Positions 1 to 8,261 of a stretch of 64,000 nt of DNA are shown here, one piece after another. Within the stretch, counting starts at the first letter, position 1. Each line of letters begins with the position of its first letter. The notes beneath the pieces are model-generated. The model was not told the DNA's origin, ran no database searches, and saw nothing but the letters and a program-made list of their open reading frames with translations. Both the position numbers and the translations under genes were made by a program. This DNA is from Cognatitamlana sp035818475 (GTDB taxonomy: Bacteria > Bacteroidota > Bacteroidia > Flavobacteriales > Flavobacteriaceae), in NCBI RefSeq assembly GCF_035818475.1, contig NZ_JAYMGV010000001.1:2666001-2730000 (forward strand), in the 5' to 3' direction.

Positions 1-344
1 CTAACAATTAGTTCTTCCATACTAAATGGTTTTTTCAAATAATCATTACCGCCAATTGTAAAACCCTCAACAACATCTCTGGTTTGTGATTTTGCTGTTA
101 AAAAAATAATAGGGACAGTTTCATCAATACCTCTGATGTCTTTGGCCAGTGTAAATCCGTCTTTGATGGGCATCATAACATCTAGGATCAAAAGTTTCGG
201 AGAAGTTTCTTTATAAACTTCAAGTGCTTTTTCGCCATTTTCACACAATAAAACTTTAAAGTTTCTGGTCTCTAAGCTTTCTTTTATAATGAGCCCTAAC
301 GCAGGTTCATCTTCGGCCAAAAGTATTGTGGTAGGGTTATCCAT
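1..344 (-). CDS. Response regulator, OmpR/PhoB type (partial, cut by window edge)
   Basis: The visible part is the first 114 residues, a complete-looking CheY-like receiver domain. Acidic residues E11-D12 follow the ILLAEDE strand, the predicted phospho-acceptor is D55 in LLILDVMMP, the conserved Thr lies in IIFLTAK, and K105 precedes PF. The C-terminal output domain lies outside the window, so the OmpR/PhoB assignment rests on similarity to the complete regulator at 43149 and on pairing with a kinase. The ATG overlaps the end of the kinase gene by 8 nt, so the two are co-transcribed and almost certainly a cognate pair. Likely targets are the divergent GLPGLI/barrel genes (inference from position and from the direct repeats at 1893-1917). 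Confidence 0.9.
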   Translation of the reverse strand, partial: MDNPTTILLAEDEPALGLIIKESLETRNFKVLLCENGEKALEVYKETSPKLLILDVMMPIKDGFTLAKDIRGIDETVPIIFLTAKSQTRDVVEGFTIGGNDYLKKPFSMEELIV

Positions 345-1851
345 TTGGTACTGTAATTATAAATGTGGTTTTATCTTTTTTTAAATCTAACTGTATAAAA
401 CCACCATGTTTTTCGATTATTTTTTTGGTATAGTATAACCCAATTCCAAACCCCTTAATGTCATGTTTATTCCCGGTAGGGACTCGATAAAACTTTTCAA
501 AAATTTGTTCTTTATGAGATTTGTTAAGCGTATTTCCATTATCATTGATACTAATAGTAAATGAAGTACTATTTTGAGTTAAACCAACATCAACGGTATT
601 TCCTCCATATTTCATTGCATTATCTAAAAGATTATTCACCGCATTCTCAAAATGAAAAACATCAATACAGGCATTAACAGGGTTTGAAGGTAAGCTTAGA
701 TTAATACTTTTCGTTTTGATTTGTAACGTATATTTTTCTACCAAAACTTTAATTAATTCAATGATATTAGCTTCTTCTTTGTTGAGTTTTATATTGTCAC
801 TATCTAAGGTAGCCGTTTCTAATAATTTTTCTACCATAGTGTTTAATTTAGATAATTGGTCATTTGACATATCTAAATAACGCTCCGTTTTTTCTTTGTT
901 ATCAATCACATTAAAGTTTTTAATACTTTCAATAGCAACACCTATGGTAGCAATAGGTGTTTTAAATTCATGTGTAATATTACTGATCAAGTCGTTTTTT
1001 ACTTCGGCTAATTGCTTCTGGTGTTTGATAATCTTTAAAAGATAAAACAGACAGCTTATCACAGCTAAAACGAGTAATATGGAAATTAAAATGCTTAATA
1101 GTATGCGTTTTAAGATGATTTGAGTGTCATTGGTAAAATGAATTTTTAGTTCACTTTGTCTTGGAAGAAAAGGAGATTTAGATGTAACCACTAAAGAAGA
1201 CTCATCTATGTATGTTTGGTTTATTTTCAGAACTTTATTAGAAATATTTTTAAAAGATAGTCCATAGTCTATGTTTAATTGCTTTCTGCTAAAATCCAGT
1301 TGTAAAATACTGTCTATCTTATCCAATTTTAAAGAATCACTTACCATAGAAATGATTACTTTGGAAGTGAGTCTTCTAAAGTGTTTTATGTCTAAAGGTT
1401 CAGATACAGAGTCTGTTAATTTTTTAAAGATGATCTTGTTTTTTTTCCAATGGTTTAGAAAATTCTTTGTTAGGCCCTTTTCATTGATGGTATCTGTTTT
1501 TGATTGTTCTAAGCTGGAGAGGTCTCCATTTGTTATGAGTTTTAAAGAGTCTATACCGGTAGGGGCATTTGAAAACAGTTTTAAACTGTGAACAATACTA
1601 TCCAATTTATGCCGGTTAGTTATGATATGACTCTCATTAGGAGCATCAAAAGTAAGTGCCAGTGTTTTTGCTTCAATCAAATTAGCAAAATAAGTTTCAA
1701 CGGCATTGTCCAGGCTAAGTTGAACATCATTCACTAATTGTTTTTTATTACTAATATAGTTTTTGTAGTTCCAATACACCTGAATGATAACGGTACTAAA
1801 AACAACAAATACAATAAAGTATAAGATCCACCTGTATTTTTGATTGTTCAT
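337..1851 (-). CDS. Sensor histidine kinase, membrane bound
   Basis: 504-residue kinase with a transmembrane helix at about 8-27, a periplasmic sensor region of about 215 residues without a recognised domain, and a second helix at about 248-272. The cytoplasmic HisKA domain has the H-box NITHEFKTP with H294, and the HATPase_c domain has the N-box NLLDNAMKYGG and G-box GFGIGLYYTKK. There is no HAMP domain. Its architecture matches the kinase at 41578, and both resemble the RprX-type kinases of Bacteroidota (from memory). The start is the ATG that follows a TAnnTTTG box by 4 nt, so the mRNA may be leaderless. The last codons overlap the response regulator. The signal sensed is unknown. Confidence 0.93.
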   Translation of the reverse strand: MNNQKYRWILYFIVFVVFSTVIIQVYWNYKNYISNKKQLVNDVQLSLDNAVETYFANLIEAKTLALTFDAPNESHIITNRHKLDSIVHSLKLFSNAPTGIDSLKLITNGDLSSLEQSKTDTINEKGLTKNFLNHWKKNKIIFKKLTDSVSEPLDIKHFRRLTSKVIISMVSDSLKLDKIDSILQLDFSRKQLNIDYGLSFKNISNKVLKINQTYIDESSLVVTSKSPFLPRQSELKIHFTNDTQIILKRILLSILISILLVLAVISCLFYLLKIIKHQKQLAEVKNDLISNITHEFKTPIATIGVAIESIKNFNVIDNKEKTERYLDMSNDQLSKLNTMVEKLLETATLDSDNIKLNKEEANIIELIKVLVEKYTLQIKTKSINLSLPSNPVNACIDVFHFENAVNNLLDNAMKYGGNTVDVGLTQNSTSFTISINDNGNTLNKSHKEQIFEKFYRVPTGNKHDIKGFGIGLYYTKKIIEKHGGFIQLDLKKDKTTFIITVPNG

Positions 1852-1855
1852 AAAT

Positions 1856-1863
1856 CAAAAGTA
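1856..1863 (-). promoter_or_regulatory. TAnnTTTG promoter box of the first histidine kinase
   Basis: On the minus strand the sequence reads TACTTTTG, then ATTT, then the ATG of the kinase. This matches the Bacteroidota sigma -7 consensus TAnnTTTG. With a start site a few bases after the box, transcription would begin at or just before the ATG, giving a leaderless message. No start site is mapped. Confidence 0.55.
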
Positions 1864-1892
1864 AAGGTTAATACCATATAAAACCAAACCGC

Positions 1893-1917
1893 TTAACACT
1901 CGTTAACACTCGTTAAC
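1893..1917 (+). promoter_or_regulatory. Three tandem direct repeats, putative response-regulator operator
   Basis: TTAACACTCG occurs at 1893-1902 and 1903-1912, followed by a third partial copy TTAAC at 1913-1917, an exact 10-bp period. OmpR-family regulators characteristically bind direct repeats on one face of the helix at about 10-11 bp spacing. The block lies in the intergenic region between the kinase and the divergent GLPGLI operon, 22 bp upstream of a weak -7-like CATTTTTG at 1940-1947. It is a good candidate for the binding site of the regulator encoded at the left edge. Confidence 0.55.
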
Positions 1918-1974
1918 TGTTTTATTATAAAACATGTGTCATTTTTGTAATGTCAAACAGTAAATCAATCAAAA

Positions 1975-2817
1975 ATGAAACAGTTATTAATTATGGTTTT
2001 TGCCTTAAATATTTTTAGCGGGGCACTAGCACAGGATTTTCAAGGTATAGCTACTTATAAAACAAAACGCAGATTAGATGTTAAGCTTGATAGCACACAA
2101 ATGAATTCTGAAATGCATCAGCGTATGATAGCCATGTTAAAAAAACGATTTGAAAAAACATACATTTTATCATTTAACAGGGAAGCTTCCATTTATAAAG
2201 AAGACGAAGTGTTAGAAGCACCACAAACGGGAGGTATACGTATGATGGTTATATCGTCTCAAGGCTCAGATATTTTATATAAAAATATTAAAGAACACAG
2301 GTATACATCTCAAAATGAGGTTATAGGGAAGATCTTTTTAATAAAGGACGAGCTTAAAAAGTTAGATTGGACATTAACATCTGAAGTTAAAAATATAGGT
2401 GACTATACGTGTTATAAAGCAACTACAAAACGTATGGTTGCCATTGTAGAAAACAGAATGCGTATTAATGGAGATAGAGATATGTATGATGATACAGATG
2501 AAGAACCTCAAATGAAGGAAGTTGAAGTTATGGCCTGGTATACACCGCAAATCCCTGTGAGTAGTGGCCCTGCCAGGTACTATGGGCTGCCAGGATTAAT
2601 TCTGGAAGTCAATGATGGAGAAGAAACCATTGTATGTAGTAAAATAGTGTTAAACCCGGATAAAAAGGTCGCTATTAAAGAACCGCACAAAGGCAAAGAA
2701 ATTAACCAGGAGGATTTTGAAACTATAGTTGAAAAGAAAATGGAAGAACAACGAAATAGATTTCAGAATAATAGAAATCAGAATGGCAATCATTTGCAGT
2801 TTAGAATAGGCGGTTAA
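1975..2817 (+). CDS. GLPGLI family exported protein (first copy)
   Basis: 280 residues with an N-terminal signal peptide (MKQLLIMVFALNIFSGALAQ). The family signature GLPGLI occurs as YYGLPGLILEV, preceded by the characteristic AWYTPQIPVSSGP segment. The family is abundant in Bacteroidota and has no established biochemical role. It is the first gene of a putative operon with a second GLPGLI gene and a large barrel protein, and is divergent from a two-component system. The C-terminal tail is rich in Asn, Gln and Arg. It aligns over most of its length with the next gene, which indicates tandem duplication. Most likely a periplasmic or outer-membrane-associated partner of the downstream barrel (inference). 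Confidence 0.9.
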   Translation: MKQLLIMVFALNIFSGALAQDFQGIATYKTKRRLDVKLDSTQMNSEMHQRMIAMLKKRFEKTYILSFNREASIYKEDEVLEAPQTGGIRMMVISSQGSDILYKNIKEHRYTSQNEVIGKIFLIKDELKKLDWTLTSEVKNIGDYTCYKATTKRMVAIVENRMRINGDRDMYDDTDEEPQMKEVEVMAWYTPQIPVSSGPARYYGLPGLILEVNDGEETIVCSKIVLNPDKKVAIKEPHKGKEINQEDFETIVEKKMEEQRNRFQNNRNQNGNHLQFRIGG

Positions 2818-2915
2818 TTTTAAGACGAATTTAACTTTTGGCTATTAAACGTAAGAAAATTTTAATGGTCTAAAATAAAGCTATAGCTTTATTTTTTAAT
2901 CAAACCATATTACTG

Positions 2916-3797
2916 ATGAATATCAAAGATCTTAAAATCTCAGTTTCCTTTTTTCTTTGCATAATTTCGTTTTCTTTATTTGCCCAATCGGATTTTCAGG
3001 GTAAGGCTTATTATCAAACTAAAACGACTGTTGATATGAGCAATTTTGGAGGCGGACAAATGAGTGAAGAACGCAAAAAACAAATTGCGGCCCGTATGAA
3101 AAGTGCTTTGGAGAAGAATTATATCCTAACATTTAATCAATCTGAGTCCATGTACAAAGAAGAAGAGCAGTTAGATACACCAAGACAGGGAGGCGGTGTG
3201 CGAGTTGGTATGATGAATACAACAGGAGGTGATCAGTATAAAAATGTGAAAACACAGCAGGTATTACAACAACAAGAATTGTTTGGTAAACAATTTTTAA
3301 TTAAGGACAGTTTGCAACAACTGGATTGGAAGCTTACAGGAGAAACTAAAAATATTGGAAAATATACCTGCTTCAAAGCTGTAGCTTTAAAGAAAAAAAC
3401 AGGTTTTGATTTTAGTAGTTTTGGTAGAAGAAATAACAATCAAAAGCCAAAGGATTCAGCTCAAACAAAGGTAGATGAGAGTAGCGAAAAGACACCAACC
3501 CCTCCAGTTCCGGACATTATAGTTACAGCCTGGTATACACCTCAAATCCCTGTAAATCAAGGCCCGGATGTATATTGGGGACTTCCGGGATTAATATTGG
3601 AAATTAGTGCAGACAGAACTACAATGCTTTGTTCAAAAATAGTACTCAACCCTAATGATAAAGATAAAATAAAGGCCCCCTCAAAGGGAAAAGAGGTTAC
3701 ACAAAAGGAATATGACGACCTGGTAAAAGTAAAAATGGAGGAGATGCGTGAAATGTTCAGAAGAAGAGGTGGACGTGGAGGCGGAGGAAGGCGATAA
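2916..3797 (+). CDS. GLPGLI family exported protein (second copy, Arg/Gly-rich tail)
   Basis: 293 residues with a signal peptide ending near FSLFAQS. The signature is YWGLPGLILEI, preceded by AWYTPQIPVNQGP as in the upstream paralogue. Compared with that copy it carries an insert of about 25 residues rich in Lys, Asn, Ser, Thr and Pro before the signature block, and ends in a basic Arg/Gly tail (RRRGGRGGGGRR). The gap to the upstream gene is 98 nt and to the barrel gene only 29 nt, so it should be co-expressed with the latter. Function unknown. The basic tail is unusual for an exported protein and could mediate contact with lipopolysaccharide or the barrel (speculative). Confidence 0.9.
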   Translation: MNIKDLKISVSFFLCIISFSLFAQSDFQGKAYYQTKTTVDMSNFGGGQMSEERKKQIAARMKSALEKNYILTFNQSESMYKEEEQLDTPRQGGGVRVGMMNTTGGDQYKNVKTQQVLQQQELFGKQFLIKDSLQQLDWKLTGETKNIGKYTCFKAVALKKKTGFDFSSFGRRNNNQKPKDSAQTKVDESSEKTPTPPVPDIIVTAWYTPQIPVNQGPDVYWGLPGLILEISADRTTMLCSKIVLNPNDKDKIKAPSKGKEVTQKEYDDLVKVKMEEMREMFRRRGGRGGGGRR

Positions 3798-3826
3798 AAT
3801 AAATCTTTCAATCAAAATTATATTTA

Positions 3827-6538
3827 ATGAAAAAACTTACCTTTTGTATGCTACTGTTGGTGGCTTACTCCACTTATGCTCAAGTAAAACTTGAAGGTGT
3901 TGTAAAGGACAGCATTGGTGCCCCTTTAGAGTTGGCCAATGTTATTGCAATAAATAAAGACACTCAAAAATTGGATGCTTATGGTATAACCAATTCTGAT
4001 GGACGATATAAGCTGTCTGTTGAAAAAAATACAGATTATAAAATTCAGGTAAGCTACATTGGTACCAAAACAGCACAGGTTGAATTAAAAACTACGGATG
4101 TAGATATTATTAAGGATTTTACATTGTATTATGACAATGCTTTGGATGAAATTGAGTTAGTCTATGAAATGCCGGTAAGTGTAAAAGGTGATACCATAGT
4201 TTATAATGCAGATTCGTTTACTTCGGGTACAGAACGTAAGTTGGGAGATGTCCTAAACAAATTACCTGGCGTAGAGGTTAATGATGATGGCGAAATTGAA
4301 GTTGAAGGCAAAACGGTTGGTAAAGTTATGGTTGAAGGTAAAGATTTTTTTGATGGAGATTCCAAATTGGCTACCAAAAATATTCCGGCAAATGCTGTTG
4401 ATAAAGTAGAGGTTTTAAAGAATTTTTCAGAAGTAGGACAATTAAGTGGTGTGACCAATAACCAGGACAATATTGCCATAAACATTAAGCTTAAAGAAGG
4501 AAAAAAGAATTTTTGGTTTGGTAATATTACAGGAGGCGCAGGTTCTTCTGAGGATAACACCCTTTATTTGGCACAGCCTAAATTGTTTTATTATAGCCCG
4601 GAGTATAGTATAAATCTGATTGGAGATTTAAACAATATAGGGGAGATTGCTTTTAGCCGCAGAGATTATTTTAATTTTACCGGTGGATTCAGAAGTCCAA
4701 GTAGGAGCAGTGGTACCAATATTGATCTGGGAAGTAATAATTTAGGCTTTTTGACCCTTCAGAATAACAGGGCTAAAGATATAAATACCAAATTTGGAGC
4801 AGCCAATTTTAGTTACTCTCCTAAAAAAACCTTGGATTTAAGTGGTTTTGCTATTTTTTCTAGTAGCAGGACCCAGTTACAGGAAAACAGAGCAGTTAGG
4901 TATACCAATCCGGATTTAGGTATACCGGATGAGTTAACAGAAAGCAACACATTGCAACGCAGTGATCTGGCCATGTTTAAGTTTAGTACCAAATACAAGC
5001 CAAATACCAATAATCAGTTAGATTATGATGTATTGGCAAGAACTTCAAAAGAATCTCAAGATCAATTATTTCTCTCTTCAGTCAACGGTAATATTAACGA
5101 GTTTGAAAACGCCAAACCTTACAGTATTAATCAAAACCTGAATTATTATTATACCTTAGATAATACCAATATTTTTGCGCTTGAAGTTCAACATTTATTA
5201 CAGGATGAAGATCCGTTTTATAATGCATTTCTGGAAGATAAGGCCAATTATGATGATGTGGCTTCGGAGGTTGGTTTTGATGAGATGCAATTGGCTTATG
5301 ATATTGCTCAGGAAAAACGTGTAAAATCTAATCAAGTGGATGCTAAGCTTGACTACTGGAATATTTTAAGTAAAAAGAGCGATCTTAATTATACTTTGGG
5401 AACCATCTACAGCAGACAGGACTTTGATTCCAACATTTTTCAATATTTGGATGATGATACGGTATTTGAACCTACACCTGATTTTAATGATGGATTAGCT
5501 ACTAATGACATAGGTTATACCTTTAGTGATGTCTACTTAGGGTTGCACTACAGATTAAGGTCAGGAATTTTCACATTTACACCAGGTGTTTCCGGACATG
5601 CATACAGTGCCAAGAACACACAGTTTAATGAAAAATATACAGATAATTTTTTCAGGCTATTGCCGGATTTTAACATGCGCATGCAGCTAAAAAATAGTGA
5701 ACAAATTATTTTTAACTATAGGATGCAAACCCGGTTCACTGATGTCAATCAATTAGCCAGGGGGCTGGTGATGAATAATTATCGTTCCTTCTTTTCCGGT
5801 AATCCTGAATTAGAAAGTGCCCTGTCCCATAATTTAAACTTATCTTATTTTAGTTTTAACATGTTTAATTATACCAATGTTAGAGCAAGATTGAGTTATA
5901 CTAAAACTATTGATAGAATCAGAACACGCTCACAATTTGTACCAGGCGGAGTGGTGCGGGTTAGTACGCCTTTTAATTCTGATCTGGCCGATGAAAGCGC
6001 CAGTGCCAATGCTAGTGTAGATAAGACCATTGGGAAGTTTAGGGGAACATTAAGCGGAAATGTAAGTTATAATAAGTTTAATCAATTTGTTAATGGCGAG
6101 TCTTCAATCAATGAGAATTATGCACAAAACTATAGAGCTCGGGTAAGAACTAATTTTAGGGAAGCGCCTAATTTTGAATTAGGCTACCGTTATTCTATTC
6201 AGGATAATGACCAGGGAGCCAGCAGAACCAAATTTTTTACAAAAGCACCTTCTATTGAGTTTGATGCTTTGATATTTAATTCGTTTACTTTTAAAACAAA
6301 CTACTCTTATAATAATTTTAGTGATGAGGACAAGACTTTAAATACGTTTGAATTCTGGGATGCTTCCTTATCTTATAGAAAAAATAAGGATAGTAAATGG
6401 GAATATGAGGTTAAAGGCACTAATTTACTTAATACTAAAACGCAAAATACAAGTAGCTCCAATAACATATCTGTAAGTGTCACAGAATATTACATTCAAC
6501 CACGCTATTTAACGTTTAGAATTCGTTATGAGTTATAA
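3827..6538 (+). CDS. TonB-dependent receptor-like outer membrane barrel with carboxypeptidase-regulatory domain
   Basis: 903 residues: signal peptide (ends TYAQ), a carboxypeptidase regulatory-like beta sandwich at about 20-110 (LEGVVKDSIGAPLELANV), a plug-like region at about 118-225 (GDTIVYNADSFTSG, LNKLPGVEVNDDGEIEVEGK), and a long aromatic beta barrel to the C-terminus. This matches the Bacteroidota barrel subgroup that resembles TonB receptors but is shorter than SusC. No SusD gene is adjacent, so it is not a classical polysaccharide utilisation locus. Probable role: outer-membrane uptake or export pore working with the two GLPGLI proteins. The substrate cannot be read from the sequence; a metal or peptide ligand is only a guess. 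Confidence 0.87.
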   Translation: MKKLTFCMLLLVAYSTYAQVKLEGVVKDSIGAPLELANVIAINKDTQKLDAYGITNSDGRYKLSVEKNTDYKIQVSYIGTKTAQVELKTTDVDIIKDFTLYYDNALDEIELVYEMPVSVKGDTIVYNADSFTSGTERKLGDVLNKLPGVEVNDDGEIEVEGKTVGKVMVEGKDFFDGDSKLATKNIPANAVDKVEVLKNFSEVGQLSGVTNNQDNIAINIKLKEGKKNFWFGNITGGAGSSEDNTLYLAQPKLFYYSPEYSINLIGDLNNIGEIAFSRRDYFNFTGGFRSPSRSSGTNIDLGSNNLGFLTLQNNRAKDINTKFGAANFSYSPKKTLDLSGFAIFSSSRTQLQENRAVRYTNPDLGIPDELTESNTLQRSDLAMFKFSTKYKPNTNNQLDYDVLARTSKESQDQLFLSSVNGNINEFENAKPYSINQNLNYYYTLDNTNIFALEVQHLLQDEDPFYNAFLEDKANYDDVASEVGFDEMQLAYDIAQEKRVKSNQVDAKLDYWNILSKKSDLNYTLGTIYSRQDFDSNIFQYLDDDTVFEPTPDFNDGLATNDIGYTFSDVYLGLHYRLRSGIFTFTPGVSGHAYSAKNTQFNEKYTDNFFRLLPDFNMRMQLKNSEQIIFNYRMQTRFTDVNQLARGLVMNNYRSFFSGNPELESALSHNLNLSYFSFNMFNYTNVRARLSYTKTIDRIRTRSQFVPGGVVRVSTPFNSDLADESASANASVDKTIGKFRGTLSGNVSYNKFNQFVNGESSINENYAQNYRARVRTNFREAPNFELGYRYSIQDNDQGASRTKFFTKAPSIEFDALIFNSFTFKTNYSYNNFSDEDKTLNTFEFWDASLSYRKNKDSKWEYEVKGTNLLNTKTQNTSSSNNISVSVTEYYIQPRYLTFRIRYEL

Positions 6539-6579
6539 AAATGTAGCACATTTTATTTTGCAGAATTAATAAACAATAA

Positions 6580-6587
6580 TATATTTG
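6580..6587 (+). promoter_or_regulatory. Promoter box of tRNA-Tyr
   Basis: TATATTTG matches TAnnTTTG and ends 11 nt before the mature 5' end of the tRNA, consistent with a short 5' leader removed by RNase P. It also indicates that the tRNA is transcribed separately from the upstream barrel gene. Confidence 0.5.
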
Positions 6588-6598
6588 CCATCGGTTTT

Positions 6599-6680
<82 letters not shown>

Positions 6681-6690
6681 CTTCAATTTA

Positions 6691-6717
6691 AAAAGTCTGC
6701 ATTTGCAGACTTTTTTG
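6691..6717 (+). terminator. Intrinsic terminator after tRNA-Tyr
   Basis: AAAAGTCTGC pairs perfectly with GCAGACTTTT around the loop ATTT, followed by a T run. It begins 10 nt after the tRNA and is consistent with a monocistronic tRNA transcript. Confidence 0.85.
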
Positions 6718-6797
6718 TTTTAAAACTACTAGTTTGTTTGTAGATAAGTTTGTTAATTAAATCATATAGCCTTATTGATCAAGATTTTTTACAGGCT

Positions 6798-8096
6798 TTA
6801 AAAAATAAAACCCAATCCAGCTTCAAAAGTATGATTGATATGGTTAGGGCCTGTTAAGTTAAAATTTGTTCTATGCTGGTAATTTGCTTTTAAGACAATA
6901 TGTTCTGTGGTGTTGAAATTGATACCAAATGTCCAAATACTTAAATTGTTTTCAGCCCTGGGAAACTGTTCCAGGTTGGGTGATATTTTGTAATGCGTGT
7001 TTAATCTTTCATATCTGGAAAACAGGCTAAGTTTCATTTCCTGATTATTATGGAAAAATGATGAGCCGGGCCTGACTGTTTTATTTTTTCGCAGATAAGG
7101 TAAAATATCACAGCCTAATTCAAATAGGTAGCCATAAACATCTTTGCCAAGTACTTGTCCGTAACCGGTATCATCAACGGTTTGCGTATAAATTTTATCT
7201 GTATCACTTAGCTGACCATAAGTTCCCACACTAACAAATCTAAAATTGCGCCAATCGTATTTAGCAAAGGCTGTTCCCAGTTTAATATTCCCCTTTATAT
7301 CTTCTTGTTGATTATTAGAGTTTATCGTGGCACCTTGTCCTGATGCTCCAAAATACCCGGATGCAGATAGTACAAGATTATTAATGCCTGAATAGTTTAT
7401 CTGGGGATTGATTGAAATTGATTTTGGGGTATCAAATCGTATTTCTCTTCCTTGTCGTATCCACGTTGAACCCAGAAAATGTTGACTGTTCAAACCTTGA
7501 GAAAACCCTAAAGCATAACTCCAGTCAGGAGATAAATTACCATATAGCATAATACCAAATTCTATCCATGTTGATGGAACAATTAAGCGTTCAACGTCAG
7601 ACCTGTTAACAGAATAAAACATTATGGGTTCATCATTATTATTTACATAACCTATGGTTAATGGATAGAACCCAATACGTGCTTTTAAATAATCTTTATA
7701 GAGATAATCAATGAAAGCTTCAAAAACAAACTCTAAATGAGATTCTTCATTTTTGTAATGGATATATTCAAATTGAATCTCAGAGTTCCAAATTAACTTA
7801 TCGGTAAGCCGATATCCAAAAAAAGTGGCATACCTGTAGAGGCCGGAATAATATAACTCTAAATCACCAATGCTTGTGTCAACTTCTCCCTGAGAGGGTA
7901 CAAAGTTGAACTCACCAAAGCCACTTATAGAATATCTTTTGTCTGAAAAGAATATTTTAGATGCCGCTAATGCCAAACCTGGTTGTTGCTGGTACTTTTG
8001 TGAATCTGTCACTTGAGTAGAATCCAGCTTTTTTTCTCCTTGTGCATGAAGATAACTAGCATATAATAGTATAACTAACAGTAGTTTTGATCGCAT
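6798..8096 (-). CDS. Outer membrane porin-like beta barrel protein
   Basis: 432 residues with a signal peptide (MRSKLLLVILLYASYLHAQ) and alternating aromatic/polar strands to a C-terminal phenylalanine (EAGLGFIF), the usual barrel insertion signal. Segments such as YSISGFGEFNF, YLKARIGFYPLTIGYVN and TTEHIVLKANYQHRTNF resemble phosphate-selective-porin-type or general bacterial porins, but the family is less clear than for the divergent gene at 8262. It is transcribed away from that porin across a 165-nt intergenic region and may share its regulation. Role: passive uptake of small solutes across the outer membrane; substrate unknown. Confidence 0.75.
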   Translation of the reverse strand: MRSKLLLVILLYASYLHAQGEKKLDSTQVTDSQKYQQQPGLALAASKIFFSDKRYSISGFGEFNFVPSQGEVDTSIGDLELYYSGLYRYATFFGYRLTDKLIWNSEIQFEYIHYKNEESHLEFVFEAFIDYLYKDYLKARIGFYPLTIGYVNNNDEPIMFYSVNRSDVERLIVPSTWIEFGIMLYGNLSPDWSYALGFSQGLNSQHFLGSTWIRQGREIRFDTPKSISINPQINYSGINNLVLSASGYFGASGQGATINSNNQQEDIKGNIKLGTAFAKYDWRNFRFVSVGTYGQLSDTDKIYTQTVDDTGYGQVLGKDVYGYLFELGCDILPYLRKNKTVRPGSSFFHNNQEMKLSLFSRYERLNTHYKISPNLEQFPRAENNLSIWTFGINFNTTEHIVLKANYQHRTNFNLTGPNHINHTFEAGLGFIF

Positions 8097-8203
8097 CTCT
8101 TGAGTTTATGTGATAACAATTAACAGTTTAATTTCAAAAATAGTAAGTTTAAAGTATAAAATTATTTTTATTATTAAAGGTGTTTTACTTTTAGATTTTG
8201 TTC

Positions 8204-8223
8204 TGTTAATTTTAAAATTAACA
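8204..8223. promoter_or_regulatory. 20-bp perfect palindrome between divergent porin genes
   Basis: TGTTAATTTTAAAATTAACA is a perfect inverted repeat centred at 8213.5, 38 nt before the ATG of the right-hand porin and about 107 nt from the start of the left-hand one. It could be an operator for a dimeric regulator. AT-rich palindromes also arise by chance in this base composition, so support is moderate. Confidence 0.4.
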
Positions 8224-8261
8224 ATTTAAAGCTACTTTTAACAAATTCAATATAAATTGTC

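Noticed and set aside
1975..3797. The two GLPGLI genes as one gene broken by a frameshift
   Set aside because: Each has its own signal peptide, GLPGLI motif and full length. This is tandem duplication.
4201..4560. Antisense reading frame of 119 codons inside the barrel gene
   Set aside because: Shadow of a clear coding sequence on the other strand, without start context or recognisable domain. The same applies to other long antisense frames, for example at 3557-3811, 12588-12905 and 42459-42911.
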